Shown here piece by piece: positions 12,731-25,278 of a DNA stretch of 64,000 nt. Location: positions 3,701,632 through 3,765,631 of the forward strand of contig NC_040018.1 of NCBI RefSeq assembly GCF_000972845.2. The letters run 5' to 3'. Positions within the stretch are counted from its first letter, which is position 1, and each line of letters begins with the position of its first letter. The notes under the pieces were generated by a model. The model had not been told where the DNA came from. It made no database searches and saw only the letters and a program-made list of their open reading frames with translations. The position numbers and the translations under genes are program-made. The stretch comes from Larimichthys crocea. Lineage: Eukaryota > Chordata > Actinopteri > Sciaenidae.

Positions 12731-15002
12731 TTCCCCATATTTGGCTGTGCCAGCAGGGGGCATAAGCCACAGCTGGAAACCAGCCCAAGTGACCGACCGG
12801 TCAGGCCAGTCACGGTTTATCCAGTATCCCATAATGCCCCGTAGGCGTGACTCATCCAGAATAGACTCGATGTGTTGCTTTGTTTGTGTGTGTGTCTCTC
12901 TCCCTTTCTGATATTTAGTGCTTTGACTGCCAAGTGTTGACTGCCAAATTTATAGTTCAAATAAGAGCTGCTGTTGTGAAGCACAGTTTTTAAGTGCTTA
13001 TCTTGTTGAGCTTTAGGAATTGTAGAAAATGTCCTTTTTTAAAGATTTGTGCTTTTGAAGAATTACCATATAGATTATTCTTTGAGCACCGGGGCTCCAA
13101 CATTTCATTTCGTTATCCGTCCTCTTTGTGAAAACACAGGTTATGTCAGATAAACGTGAACTGATTTGGACTGCTGTGTTACGGGTGGATTTTGTCATGT
13201 ATCTGAATCGTAATGTTGATAGAGGTACATGTAACAATAAATATTTACATAATGGCTTAAAGTATTCTGGAAAAAAATGTGAAATATGCCAGTAATATTT
13301 GCACTTATTAGTCCAATTGGGTCATTTATATGCTAATACGGAGTAAAGAATATCCTTTGGTATAAACGGGCTTGGAAAATACTGTGTCCACTTTTTTTTG
13401 ATAGTTTCCTCATTTATTTACTTTTTTTTTCATTTCAAATTTTCAGTGGAAAATAGGTTATTTCATGTCACCACTGCAAACACAACACAGAGCCATATAA
13501 GGATGCATAAGCCCGCCAGGCAACTCCAAAAAAATGTGAGCCAGTGTCATTGTTTTCCCACCCCCCTAATTACTTAAACTGACGCTGCTTAAAAATATGC
13601 AACATAGAGCACTGTTGTATTTTTGATCCAAGGTGAAAGGCAGCCACTCTGCAGTCAGTTACTAATTCAAGGCGAATCTAGAGGGAGATCCTTAAAGCCT
13701 TCTGCATATTTCATTAAGCTGCTCATTGTTATTCTATACCTGATTTTAATTAAGAATAGTAGGAACCCAACTGTGTGATTTTTAAGCGTATGTCTGCGTA
13801 TGTGCATGCAGGCATCCTCGTTTTTTTTTTTTTTTTTGCTCCAAGGCGGGGTAGATGGTCGTTACGGCTTTTCGTAGCACTCTTCAGCACAATTCTTTCC
13901 TGTTAATCTCCATCCAGTGATGCACACATTCATTCATTCATTAGCATTCATATGATTATAAGCTCTGCAGGCAAAAGCCAAAGCAAGATGATGTAGGGTT
14001 TGTTGGATCTAACTAACCGCTCCTCACAGAGGAGGCATTTGGTGCCAACACTTGGTTAACCGCTTTATTTTTTTTAGGAAATGTTGTTTGGAGGCACGAT
14101 AAAATCATCCGAGTCACATTTAACTCCCGTTTATGTCGTATGAAATGAACAAAGAAACTGCTCTGCATTAGCATAAAGCTGTCTCCATTCCTGTGCTCTG
14201 ACCGCAGAGCTCTCCTGTAGTCATTTGGCCATATCACGCTCTGGTAATAAGTGTTGAGATTGGCACTACGGCACTTCAATAGACAGTGCTGAGCGAGCGT
14301 GTGGGGAAATGAAGCTCCCATCCAAACGATTTAAATGGAGAATTGTGATTAATTGCAATCGATAGCGTTAGCACCGACACTCGCCACTTTCCCCATCTAC
14401 AACGCCCCGACTTGACCCATGCTTAATGCGCCTCTGAGTACTTCAGCTTGACCACACACACGTATTCAAGACGTCATAACGTGAAGCGTCCACCGGCTGT
14501 TAGAAAAATTGCACGGCTGCATCTTAAGTCATGCCTGTGTGAGTTAGCGCCCCCCCGCCTACACTCACTCACTCACACAGCAAACTGATGAACTCAGCCC
14601 CGGAGAGATGTGATGAGGCTGGAGGAACAAAGGATCAGTCGATTGAGAGTCACTGCAGACTGAGTCAGAAAGTGCACACAACAGTCTGACCTGATGGTGA
14701 GGGATAATGTTTTCTCTCCTCGCTGCAAAGGTTCAGCCTTTATGGAAGCATCATTCCTTGTCATGTCCGTTGGAGGATGACTTTCAGGGCTGTCTCTTGT
14801 GTCCTCTTAGGGCCAAATGTCAAGTCTCAAGCTTTTACACAAAGTTGTGGGTATATCTCTAGCTATTGGACCTGGGGTGCATTAACTCAGGGCATCCTCT
14901 TCAACCTCATCTTTTGAAATGTCATTGCTCAATGGGCCAAAGGGTTTCCATCCCCGGTGTAGAGAGCACCGTCTAAAGTTTAACATTTACCGTTGGCTCT
15001 AG

Positions 15003-15463
15003 TTTGTCTTTATCAGATTGACTCAGTTAGGCAATGAGCCAAGACAGCTAAGTGTTTGATCTTTGCTACAAGCGTTATTGTGCTTTGTGTTAAATTCTGG
15101 TCTGCTGGTTCTGCTATCAGTGGAGAAATTAGGATTTCTGTCTCTTCGGTGATGTATTTCTTCCTGTTGTCCAGTCTTCTATCATGCTCCATTTTAGATA
15201 TGTTGGAAAGATCTTGACATGATGCCACATGGTTTATCAGTAATTATTACCAATAAAAGTACATCACAAAACAATAGATCTAACCCAGTTATGCAAGATA
15301 AACCCCCCAATACAGGTCATGTTTTTAGTAGTATTCAAACAGTATTCCCAATAATATGCTGTATCTTTATCTCCTGTTATGTTTCCCCATGACATTTAGT
15401 CTTTATCAGATTGGTGCAGTTGTTTGATCTTTACTACCAGTGTTTTCATGCTTTGTGGTAACA
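15003..15463 (+). repeat. repeat unit A-B-A' (B copy 2 flanked by direct repeats)
   Basis: Unit B (15095-15392) matches 12385-12730. It is flanked by a direct repeat. The left copy at about 15006-15092 starts GTCTTTATCAGATTG and ends with GTGTTTGATCTTT and GTGCTTTGTG. The right copy at about 15400-15463 has the same words with a deletion of some 20 bp. Either a tandem array with a ~395-bp period or an element with terminal direct repeats would give this. Confidence 0.75.
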
Positions 15464-15671
15464 TAAAGATTCGAGTGCTGAATTTTTCTGTGTCCTGAGT
15501 GTTCGTGTCATTTTATTTTTGTCTAGTAGATAAACCTCACCCTGTCCACTCTGACAACTGAATGAAGTTTATTAATGTATCACTCCTTATCACAAAATGA
15601 GCAAAATAAACTGTTATGTCAAACACTCTTAAGGTATTGGTTAATACCTAACAGTTAAAATAACAGTGGTC

Positions 15672-15936
15672 GCCTCAGAGCAAGAAGGTCAGTGGTTCGC
15701 ACCTTGGCTGGGTTCTCTCCGGGTACTCCGGCTTCCTCCCACAGTCCAAAGACGTGCGCGTAACAGGTTAAATGGTGATAATTAATAGTTAATTGGTGTG
15801 CCCAGAGGTGTGAATGTGAGTGTGATGAACCGGTGACTTGTCCAGGGTGTACCCCGCCTCTCGCCCATGAGTCAGCTGTGATAGGCTCCGGTCTCTGATG
15901 ACGATAACTGGTTACAGAAAATGAATGGATGGATAT
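15672..15936 (+). repeat. common teleost dispersed repeat
   Basis: The segment runs from GAGCAAGAAGGTCAGTGGTT through TCCGGGTACTCCGGCTTCC, CCCACAGTCCAAAGAC and CAGGGTGTACCCCGCCTCTC to a GAATGGATGGAT end. This order is that of a repeat found in thousands of copies in many fish genomes. Antisense relatives lie at 51855 and 58145. Confidence 0.8.
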
Positions 15937-16636
15937 TGATCAGTATACTTGGAAACATCAGAGGCTGGATGACAACATTCAGATTGAGCGCAGTCATTAC
16001 TACAGCATGTAAACTACCAGTCGAACCTCAGCTACATAACCTGAAGCATTTATTTTTTATTATTATTATTTCTCATTATTTTCTTTTTCTTGATAAATTA
16101 AATAACGAATCTTGAGATATCCCAGAATCTTCCCCTAACTCAACTGATTACTCATCCTGAACTACAGCTGCTAATCATAATATATAAAAAAGAGCTTCAG
16201 TGAGTCTAATCTAAGTGATTCAGCTGAGGCTTCTTTTTTTTCCCCTCTCTCTCCCCTGGCATGATTATACAGTAGGTGATTGGCAGCTTCGATACAAAAA
16301 TATCAACGCTAGAATCGGCTAAGCCCATATTAGCTGAACTACTGTGCAGAGATAAACCCGGGAGAAGCTGTGCGTCTTGGCCCGGGCCAGAGGAGAGTCT
16401 CTAGCTGTCGGGGCCTTATCTTAAAGTGTGATTTACCGAGGAGCCGCTCTTGGCAGGGGATTTGAAGAGATGTCTGTGAGGTGAGAGGAGGGCAGGGACA
16501 CCGAATTGTCACTCAGCAAATCTTCGGCATCATCTACAGCTGCAGCAGGCAGAGTTGTATTCATAAATAAATAAACCAAACAAGCCTCACCCTGAGTCAC
16601 ACACATTTTTTTATCCAGTCATTTCTTTCTCTCTCA

Positions 16637-16638
<2 letters not shown>

Positions 16639-16672
<34 letters not shown>
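16639..16672. repeat. (CA)17 microsatellite
   Basis: Uninterrupted CA array preceded by a short CT-rich tract. Confidence 0.97.
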
Positions 16673-16673
<1 letters not shown>

Positions 16674-17649
16674 TACCAAGGAGATGAACTCAGTCAGCCC
16701 AAAAACTCAAGAGGCCCTCCATGGTAATAACACAGCATGATATTTTTCTTATTGTCGACGGAGTGGCCTTCGTACTTTTTCAAAACAGCTCTACTTTCTT
16801 TGCTAATAAACCCAAGAATACCATTTGCAGTTTACACTTTGTAAGTTCTTTTTAATTGAAGTCATTGTGTGTGATTGTTTCCAACGCGGCCCGCCAGTGT
16901 TTGTTTCAGATCAATGGCTTCAAACGCAGGAAATAATTATTTTGCATTGAGATGAAAGTCGGGGTACAGCAGCACAAACAGCCTGTGGATCCAGCCTTTT
17001 TTAATTAGTGCTGTGTGTCTCCTGCTCCGCGTGGCAAATTAACATCCACCATCGAGGATAAGTGATTGTGCTACACAACTGTGTGTGTGTGGGTGGTAGC
17101 GTGTGTTGCACAAGAGGTCGGGGGTGTTTCTGTTCTTTTTTTTTTCTGGCCCTTTTCTCACCGAGAATCTATCCTGAATATGGATTTCAAGATGTCGCGT
17201 CCAATATGTTATGTTTTGCAGCTCTACAGATGAGACCAAATATATACACGTTGTCATAGGTTAAAACAAGTTTTTATAACTTCCTCAAACTGCTGTGTCA
17301 AAGGTCCGGCGTCTCCGTCTGTTTGTTTTTCCAATCTGGCTCAGTAAAAAGTGTGACTTACTTCCAAATGTTTTGAAAATATATGAAAGTTGAATATTTT
17401 AAATAGAATTACTAAATTAGCTTCTTTTTTTTTGGCAAAGTAAAATGTGCAAATTAGTCTGAAAGGGCTGGGTTTTAAAAAATAAAAGCTTTGATAATGT
17501 CTAATTCAGCTACTTTATATGTCTCCTGAAAATTTGGTTTTAAAGTATTTACCATTAAATATTCATGAGGAACACCAACCAAAGCAAAAAACTCCTTTTA
17601 AGAGTTTAATCTGAAGTTAATCTGCTCCTGTGTGGTTTCATCAGGACTT

Positions 17650-17855
17650 ATTGGCTACTCCCACCATGTAAGAAGGAGCGCTACCACAGGTCCTTCATTC
17701 CAACAGCTGTCAGACTCTTTAACACCAGCTTCATGACTTTCTTCTTTATATTTCTCATTTATGAGTAGCTTCTTATCCACTTTGTGTATACGAGCTGCTG
17801 TGTCAAGAAGAATTCGCCCACTGTGGGATCATTAAAGTCTTAGTGACTAAACAAC
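17650..17855 (+). mobile_element. LINE 3' end (C-terminus plus 3' tail)
   Basis: The frame at about 17670 encodes KKERYHRSFIPTAVRLFN, the characteristic C-terminal motif (RY.nSFIP.AirlLN) of fish LINE ORF2. It is followed by a 3' tail ending in a CCCACTGTGGGATCATTAAAGT-like segment, the usual 'gggattaataaag' ending of these elements. Only the last 200 bp are present, as expected for a 5'-truncated insertion. Confidence 0.75.
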
Positions 17856-18158
17856 TCGTTACTTGTCATAAGATATTGATCCAGATGTTGCTAAATCATA
17901 ATAGATACACGGAAGTATCACGCTTTAAATAAGAGAGAAAAGCAAAGAGATACAAAAACGAGAGTTTCAGAGGTTTTTTTGCCTGCCAGTCTTTGTTAAC
18001 TTGCTCAGATTTGGTTCACTGGTGGGGTTTGAAACATTCACTAGAACAGCTACGACCAGATTTTCAGGGCCTTTTAAACATACATAACATTTTATTTCTC
18101 GTAAATATTTGTTATTCTGTTCATGTTGTTGATTTTTACATCCTTCTTGTCCTTTCAG

Positions 18159-18434
18159 GGATGCCCAGGTTCACCAGCCAGCCATCGCCGGCCACTGTGC
18201 ATCTAGGGAGCAGCCAGGTGATGGCATGCGAGGTCAACTCAGATCTGGTGCCCTTCACCCGGTGGGAGAAAGACCGCCAACAGCTAGAGCTGAGCGCCAG
18301 GCTTGTCCAGCTGCCCAGCGGAGCCCTGGTGATCAGCAACGCCTCGGAGGCCGACGCTGGCCTTTATCGCTGTGTGGTGGAAAATGTGGGGTCGTCCAAG
18401 TCCAGCGATGAGGCCCAGCTACAGATAGTGTCAG
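18159..18434 (+). CDS. neo1: neogenin exon encoding Ig domain 2
   Basis: This internal exon of the netrin/RGM receptor neogenin encodes extracellular Ig domain 2 of a single-pass neuronal guidance and adhesion receptor. A pyrimidine-rich acceptor ends in CAG at 18156-18158, and the donor is CAG|GTAAAT at 18435. The exon is 276 bp with phase 1 at both ends, so it forms a self-contained, frame-neutral domain module. Numbering from the M of MPRFTSQP, the peptide shows the I-set hallmarks: Cys23 (in MACEV), core Trp35 (FTRWEKD), and a D-A-G-L-Y-R-C motif ending in Cys71, which would pair with Cys23. LPSGALVISNAS carries an N-A-S glycosylation sequon at Asn60. The NSDLVPFTRWE and LPSG.LVISNA stretches match neogenin better than its paralogue DCC, as I remember both families. 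The Ig1 exon lies upstream of the window. The a/b paralogue is undetermined. Confidence 0.96.
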
Positions 18435-19639
18435 GTAAATTGAGGACATAAAGGTTTGTCAAATAACAGGTGAAATAATGCAGATTAATGGATTTTACAG
18501 GCACAAAACTTCAGATTTTCAGATATATTGGGCTCTAAACTTGCACTGTTATCTAACAGTGACAGTATTTTTCCTGTTTGCCTTCAGTTGTACTTGTTAA
18601 TCAAACACTTTAACATCCTTGAGTACGCTGGAATTACATTTCTAAAGAAGAAGCCTTTTTGTAGTGCATCATTTGGTACACGGTGTCCTCTCTCTGCATT
18701 GCTCATTACCTTCAGCATGAAGAAATGTGTATAGTGCAGTGACAAATAGTTGAATGCCAGAAGGAGTGGTAGAACTCCCACTGGGGTTATCAGTGACGCT
18801 AACAGTAACTCAGTTGTAGCTCAAAAGGGGGCTGAATTCCTTTGTGGCAGTGTCTGGCCTCTCCCCTCCTAGAAGTTTTATTTACTGAGTTGTTAAGCAC
18901 CAGGCTCCTGGCAGCACAGAGCACAGATATTAGAGGTCATAAATCAGACTTCAACAAGACCCTAGTGGGGGTCTTTATCTCTGTGTGTCTCCTCCAAGGA
19001 TGTGTGGTGGAGTAGCAGAAAAAGCTGGATGCATAGAGAGGGGAAAACTCATAAAACCGTGTGAGGAAATTGAAAGAATGTTTTTTGTTCTGGATGCTAC
19101 CAGATGTTGAAGGCGACAGAAACACATTTATAGTTATTTGGTTTCTTTTAAAGTTACGGCAAATCAGCTTGAGAATAAAGTAACTCGAGGGAGCTAGAAA
19201 GAAAGATGAAAATGATTCCATACATTTCTGTTTTTTAATTAAAATCCTGGTTTGAGTTTTATAGAATAACGATCCAAGCTTAACTCGTAGAATGATTAAC
19301 AGATGGTGTCGTCGTGTGTGCTGGGGTCTGACATGACTCTGTGGTTATCGCAGGATGCTTCTTGAGCAGCTAGTTGCAGCTGGAGTTACACGGGACCCCT
19401 CTGAACTCCTAAAAAGTCGAGACTTCAGCTGTCTCAGACATCAGCATGGACATTATTCATCCAACCGCTCCTGGTTTGGGTGTCAGGAACGAGTGCCCAT
19501 CAGACTCGAGTCCTTTTTGAAGTTTTTTAAGATAGATGACACCCGTTTCGTGGAAGGTCGCCGCCCTGCTTCACTAACTCACCCTTAACCTTAACCTCGA
19601 CCTGAACTTTGACCTTGATCTTTGCTTTCCGTTTTTTAG
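18435..19639 (+). other. neo1: neogenin intron between Ig2 and Ig3a exons (1205 bp)
   Basis: This GT-AG, phase 1 intron has donor GTAAAT and an acceptor preceded by a T-rich tract. Its last 60 bases carry a degenerate six-base pattern of the type ACCTTA/ACCTCG/ACCTGA/ACTTTG with several branch-point-like TTAAC and TGAAC words. Nothing else is recognisable. Confidence 0.9.
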
Positions 19640-19790
19640 AAACTGGAGACGAGAGGAAGCTGGAGTTCCTGGTGCAGCCTGTATCGGTGACCAAGGTGGT
19701 GGGTGCTAGTGTGCTGCTGCCCTGTGCGGTCACCGGTTACCCTGCACCGCACGTTCGCTGGATGTTTGGAGACAAGCTGCTAGAAGAAAG
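19640..19790 (+). CDS. neo1: neogenin exon encoding first half of Ig domain 3
   Basis: This exon encodes the N-terminal half of Ig domain 3 of neogenin. The acceptor is a T-rich tract ending in TTTTTTAG at 19638-19639, and the donor is AAAG|GTATGA at 19791. It is 151 bp, entering in phase 1 (G from the Ig2 exon plus AA makes Glu) and leaving in phase 2. The peptide TGDERKLEFLVQP...VLLPCAVTGYPAPHVRWMFGDKLLEE contains the first domain cysteine (LLPC), the YPAPHV turn and the core Trp (VRWMF). The matching second cysteine is in the next exon, 12.4 kb away. Phase and sequence fit the 32189 exon exactly. An unspliced reading continues only about 16 codons into the intron before a stop, which supports the donor. 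Confidence 0.94.
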
Positions 19791-22504
19791 GTATGAACAT
19801 GAACTCTGGCTGCGAGCTGTATTTACTGCACCTTTTTGAATCCATCGGGGTTATTTGGTATGCTACACCTTCCTCTAACTCACCTTTCAAAATCACCTAT
19901 ACGCATCAAAGTCATCTATGCTTACTTTAATGCATTACTTTGCTGTGCACAGGGTCCCTTGGCTTGCACACGTTCCTAACTTTTAAAAGCAGTACACACA
20001 CCATAATGAAGTGCTGCTTTGTACCTGGTGCCTCTGGCCTCCAAAGCCTAACCTGTTAGTCCTGGCGCCTGCTCCCCAAGGTGTTGATGCTATTCTGCCA
20101 CTGCTACCCGAAGAGGGCAGGAGGTGTGTGCCAAAGAAACCACTTCAGCTTAGGAGGGAGACGAGGCTACAGGGTTGCCAGCCGAGGGGAAGTTCACAAA
20201 TTAAGAGCCAAGAGAGAGTGTCACAGCGCCTGTGCTCTGACTCCTCCGGCTCTCATTAGCTCGGGCTGAGCAGCTCCAATCCCTCGGAGAGAACTGCATT
20301 GGACATGGGAAGTTTGATTCTCGCCAATTAAGAAAGCACTTTGTTTACCTAACCCCTGTGTACGGCTCCTGTAGAAATAATAACTTTGCAACTTGTGGGG
20401 TCGACAGAAAATAGCTGAAATAGAGCTCATTCATCCAAATCCAGCCCCAGAATGGGATTTCTACATTTAGTGAAATTAAATGTAAGGTCATCACATCTGT
20501 ACGCGCAAGGCTCCAGTGGCGGCATGAGCTCGAATATCATTAGACTTCCCAACCTTTAGTTTCCAGGCACAGACCTACATCTCAGGCTCACACCTATGGA
20601 ATTGTCCATGAGTACCTCTGACCTCCAGAGGGAGTTGGCTAAAAAGGTACTTATTAATCTACCTTGTATTAATTACAAAACACTATCCAGCGTGCGTACC
20701 CGTCCCTCCCCGGGGCGACTCAGTTGGTAATTAGCGAGCTTACACTGAACAACCAGGGAAGTCTGGTGATATTGAAGTGGACCCCCGTGCTCTCGGCTTC
20801 AGAGCAGAAACGGATTGTGTGGGGCGAATACATTATCGAGGCTGTTCTTTTGATTTGAATACAACGTCGACAATTAAAAAGAATAGCAGTGGAACTTTCT
20901 TTTTTCTCCTTGAGAGTGTCCCGTCCCTCTCAGGCATTACATGAGAGATAGAAGAGCTGCTGTCAATTAAAAATCGGTGTGGCATGCAGTGTAAAGGAAA
21001 GGAATCTGCAAAGAGCGCCTAATTGGTCTTTGGTGCACGGCACAAACGGGGGGGAGGCCTTGAAAGTGGCCACGCTCAAGCTGTAGACACGAGATGAAAG
21101 TTTCTGAAAATGTGTCAAAGCTAACAATTGAAGGCAGGGTGAGTCGCTGACAGCGGGGATTATCACATTAAGCTTCTGCCGCTGATGCTTCAACTTGGCC
21201 ATGAGTGTTGTTTTCTTTCTGTCACGGAGGAGGAGGACAGTTTTATCCCAAGCCATATATAATGTAGGTGATTTCAAAATGAGTGTAACGTGAAACCATG
21301 TATGGCAGTTTAAGACAACGCTCATTCTTGGGTGTCTAATTCTTTACGAGTTGCTGACTGAGCTTTAGGATACTTTAAAGACACGCTGGAATCCTTTTTA
21401 AAACGTAAAGGATTTCTATCTCCAGTTGGATTTCTTTGAAGAGTCCCATTAGCGCGTTATTCATAACCTCACAGAAGACAGACATTGCTGTTTCTTTTGT
21501 ATCACCTGTCCATATTTCCATGTAGGACTTAGCGGCTGCTTTACAACTCTTTGTGATCTGTGATGACAGATGAGGAGAGAGCAGAGACCTGAAATGTAAA
21601 TTTAGAACAGGTGGTTGTCTAACTCTGAGTTGTTGAGAAGTTGATTTCTCTCTATAGAGTTACTCTATGGATCTCTAAAAAGTCCTGTGTGCTTGTTCAC
21701 AATGTTTCTGTCCTTTTAGAAATGGACACAGTGACCGATTAGGACATCACAGTCGTAAATTCTTGACTTGGCAGAGACTCCACGTTGGACTCCAACCAAT
21801 TATAGCAAGCAGTCTTTTACATACATTGATTGTGAAGGAGGTGTACGGATGACTTAAATTTTTCACCCGACACCCTCAGACGAGTAATGTTAACGTACGT
21901 AAACACAATTTTCCGAATGAATGTAAACCTTGAACCGTTCGTCGTCACTCAGCCGCGAAGGAGGTCTCATCCCTTGATTGTGTGGGCTGCACAGAGAGAC
22001 TCGTACATCACCGAAGTCCATTAGGATGGATGCTGGATCAAGATAAATCCACACAACTACACAGTTCCCGTAGAGAAATTGTTATTTGCAAGTGATGTTT
22101 CGACCACAAGGCCCTTCTTCAGACCTCTCTCTCTCTTCTCAAGTCTGGAAGATTTCTCTCAGGAGCAGATTTATCTGTACAGCATACAAATACATTTGCA
22201 GAGGCTGACAGTGCTTCAAAACTGAGGAAAATAGTCAAATGGTTACAAGTTCTCTGACATGAAATAAAACTAAATTTATCTTTTGCATTGTCATTTTTTC
22301 ACTATGAGTTTATCATAGGATGAAAATAGCTATTGTTGCCCCCGATTTCCGATTTCCCCGCGTTGATATTGTGCAGTCTAATCCATTTAAGCTCTATATT
22401 ATTGATCCAAAATATCACTAAAGTCACTTCTAGTGATAAAAATTTATGGATTTTGTCCAAGCACAAGGCAATCTCTGTCAATAGCTGTCAAATGAAGCGT
22501 CAAG

Positions 22505-22632
22505 AGCCAAAAACTGCAGTTCCTCAAACGTCCTGGCTACAGAAGTGAGTCAGTCTCCATAAGTCCCCATGTTAAAATGTCCAACTTCACAGCAGAAATA
22601 AACATGTTTACAGCCTGGTACAAAAAACTGTT
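22505..22632 (+). repeat. dispersed repeat family A, copy 2
   Basis: This copy has the same order of blocks as copy 1 (GCCAAAAACTGCAGTTCC, CATAAGTCCCCATGTTAAAA, CAGCCTGGTACAAAAAACTG) and retains GAAATAAACATG, which copy 1 has lost. It is truncated at the 3' side, where it meets an AT-rich segment. Confidence 0.85.
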
Positions 22633-24150
22633 ATATATTAATATATATACCTCTAGTTTTTCATATAGGAAACTGCTAAGACAGTAAAAGGGTTGTGCTG
22701 TCTCAGTGCCTTTCTTTATTCTCTGCATCAGATTTTCACACAGTCAGAGAAAGTTAAAGTCTGTGTCATGCTCATAGTTCAGTTATAGCATCTCGGCTCA
22801 CCGCAGAGCGCGCCTTTCCCGCTGAGCTGCTGACAGCGCTGTCACCCCCAGAGTCAATCAGAGCGGACGGCAGTGGAAGGGGGTTGTGCCACCATCTGGT
22901 TCAAAGAGTGGTTTAGCCCGACTTCACCGATAAGTCATCACCGGAGTGGAGAGCGTCGGGAGCAGCTGCTGCCCTTCCTCACACTGTCCGGTGTCACGCT
23001 CCTCTCCATTTTGTATCCCGCTCCTTCACCTCCATCACATTTTATTTTGTGCATTGTGCTCATTTTGAATCACCAGGTTTTCAGGGGTAGCCATACTTTC
23101 TATAAGCACTCTTGTGTGAAATTGTTCAACCGAGGTATCTCCACACAGTATTTGGAATGAAAGATTGATATTATTAGACTGCAGCTTATATATTCACCAG
23201 TATCCTGATCTTGGCCTCAGATTCCCATAGTATATTCCCAAGGACGCAGAGCTCACCATTTATTCTGATTAAGCTCAGCAACAAAATAATGAAACACCTG
23301 AAGCTCGGTCAACATTTTGAAAATACTCTCCCTGTAAGTGCCTCCTGTGTGTCATTGATGGCATCCCCAGGCACAGTATGGACAGAGAAACGGGGTCTTT
23401 GGATTTCTCACACATACCCATCCTGATGACACTCAAAAGGACAGTCATCTTTTGTTCTTGGGAGTATCACTCTATCACCTAATAGAATTCTCCAGCAGTC
23501 AATAAAATGGATGAATTATGCATGTCGGCCAGCAATAGGGAATTGATAGAGCATGTAAATCAACCCCCTTCCAAAGCCTGCGAGCTATCCGTCTCCTCCC
23601 CTCCTTGTCTTCTCACCTTCATTTCAATATGATTGTGTATATATGCATTTGCTTGTGTATGAAGTGAGAAGCATGGTGTGGGAGATTTGTTTGCAATTTG
23701 ACTGCAGTGTAACCCGCTCACATATACTGTGTGTCTCGCACACATACACAAAATATCACCTTATTCGCTTGGCTGGAAAAAAAAAGAACACACACTCACA
23801 CACTGTCCATAGATGGTCTTTATTTTTGTATGTAACCATGGCAGCCACAACAAAATCAAGGAAATTCAAAATTTAACCCAATTGTCCATGCACGCATAGA
23901 CATTTCTTTTAAAGTAAGAAGGCCAAAAATGTTAACATTGGGGGTTTATATCAAAATCCTGAACTCCAACCAATAAGACCAACAGGTTGAGAGATCCCAC
24001 ATTGTGCTCCTTCAAATTCGAAACTGCTTTCCTCTTCAAAATTGATGTTCATAAGGTGAGGTGGACCACAGGGATGTCAAAAATTGCAGTGGAGAAGTCG
24101 AGTCAGATCCACATTTTGGAAAATTACAACCCGACGACAGGCTAAGGCCG

Positions 24151-24340
24151 CCAACCAGACAATCACACTCATCAAACCTCCACAGTCGGCCTGAAATGTC
24201 TCCACGATGATATCCAGGTGGATTCACAACTCTGATACTCTACCTGTTGTGTTCTGACTTTGTTTATTTCATGTACCCAGCTTCTAAATCTGAGTCTGAC
24301 TCACAATATATGCTTCAAAATAGAGACACGAAGTAGTTTC
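24151..24340 (+). repeat. dispersed repeat family B, copy 1 (truncated)
   Basis: This copy shares CATCAAACCTCCACAGTCGG, TACCTGTTGTGTTCTGACTT and a CCCAGCTTCTAAATCTG block with copies at 25805 and 28646. It lacks their last ~150 bp. Confidence 0.85.
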
Positions 24341-25247
24341 ACCGCAGTGCACAATAAGTCTTAGTGATTTATCTTAATTTCCTAAAATAAGTTCTATGTC
24401 AAACTAACATATTATTGTTAATATGACGTTATAAACCCTTCCAGTGTGTCTTGGTTCATGTCCCATAGTTGTGTTTGAAATTACATGTCTATTGACTTCT
24501 GTCAGCAGGGAACAATACCAACACAGACAAACAAATCCAGCAGGAGCAGGCAAGAATCCAAAATCTAATAATCAGACGAAAAGGTTAAGCAAGCAGGTCA
24601 GGCAGGCAGAAACAGATTCAGGTGCAGGACTGCAGGTAACAGGATGCAGGTTTTCTGGTAAACACAGCAAGGTACAGAGCCTAGAGAGCAAAAGACATGA
24701 AGCACATGGGAAACAAACAGAGGAAGTATGCTGCATGCGTTTCCAACACTGAATAGAGCGATGGAAGTCAGAAATTTCAGAGCTCGATGACATAAACGCA
24801 CCAGATATCACAGCGATAAGGCAACGCACAGTCTCTTCCAAGCATGCTAAGTAGGTACTTTTGCAGTTCAGATGCTTCCCATACAAATCAGTTTGTTGCA
24901 GTTTGTGCATGTTTTCTGAGTATGCACTGGGTCACATTCATTGGCACCGTCTACTTCCGACCTCTGAAGTAGGCCATGAGTGGAGAGGTCAGGTGAAAGG
25001 GGGGGGTGAGGGCATCTGGTGGAGAGCTTGAGGAAGGCACGTCTGGTGAATTGTGAAAAAGTCATGGCCTGGGTGAAGTGTGAAGGGGCTGAAGGATAGG
25101 AATAGAAAGCAATGCGGAGGGCTGTGGTAGAGAGAACAACAGAAATCTTTGCAGTACTCTGGATGAAGTGCAATGATGTGGAATTCAAACCGCCAGCGTT
25201 TTTATATAATGGTGTGAAGATTGTGATGGCTTTGGCAATGCTGCATG

Positions 25248-25275
<28 letters not shown>
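25248..25275. repeat. (CA)14 microsatellite
   Basis: Uninterrupted CA array. Confidence 0.97.

Positions 25276-25278
<3 letters not shown>

Larger units (their letters stand above)
1..18158 (+). other. neo1: 3' part of a large neogenin intron upstream of Ig2
   Basis: No exon is recognisable here. In particular, none of the open frames resembles the Ig1 domain that must precede 18159, so Ig1 and the signal peptide are outside the window. The stretch holds back-to-back LINE remnants (2440-3490), CA and GA microsatellites, a G-rich tract (6615), a family A repeat copy (5400), a palindromic repeat (10864-10982), the A/B repeat units (12385, 15003-15463), a common fish repeat (15672) and a LINE 3' end (17650-17850). 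Much of 3800-10800 apart from these looks like single-copy AT-rich intron, in which I see no further feature. Confidence 0.85.

Noticed and set aside
17993..18158. Upstream extension of the Ig2 open frame with an ATG at 17993
   Set aside because: A clear acceptor (pyrimidine tract plus CAG at 18158) and homology both start the exon at 18159. The extension is intron sequence.
1..18158. Search for the Ig1 exon of neogenin
   Set aside because: No open frame here shows an Ig cysteine/tryptophan pattern or neogenin-like sequence before 18159, so Ig1 is judged to be outside the window.
22070..22135. Segment with GATGTTTCGACCACAAGG and CTTCTTCAGAC resembling a known dispersed vertebrate repeat
   Set aside because: Too short and with only one copy in the window; not enough to call an element.
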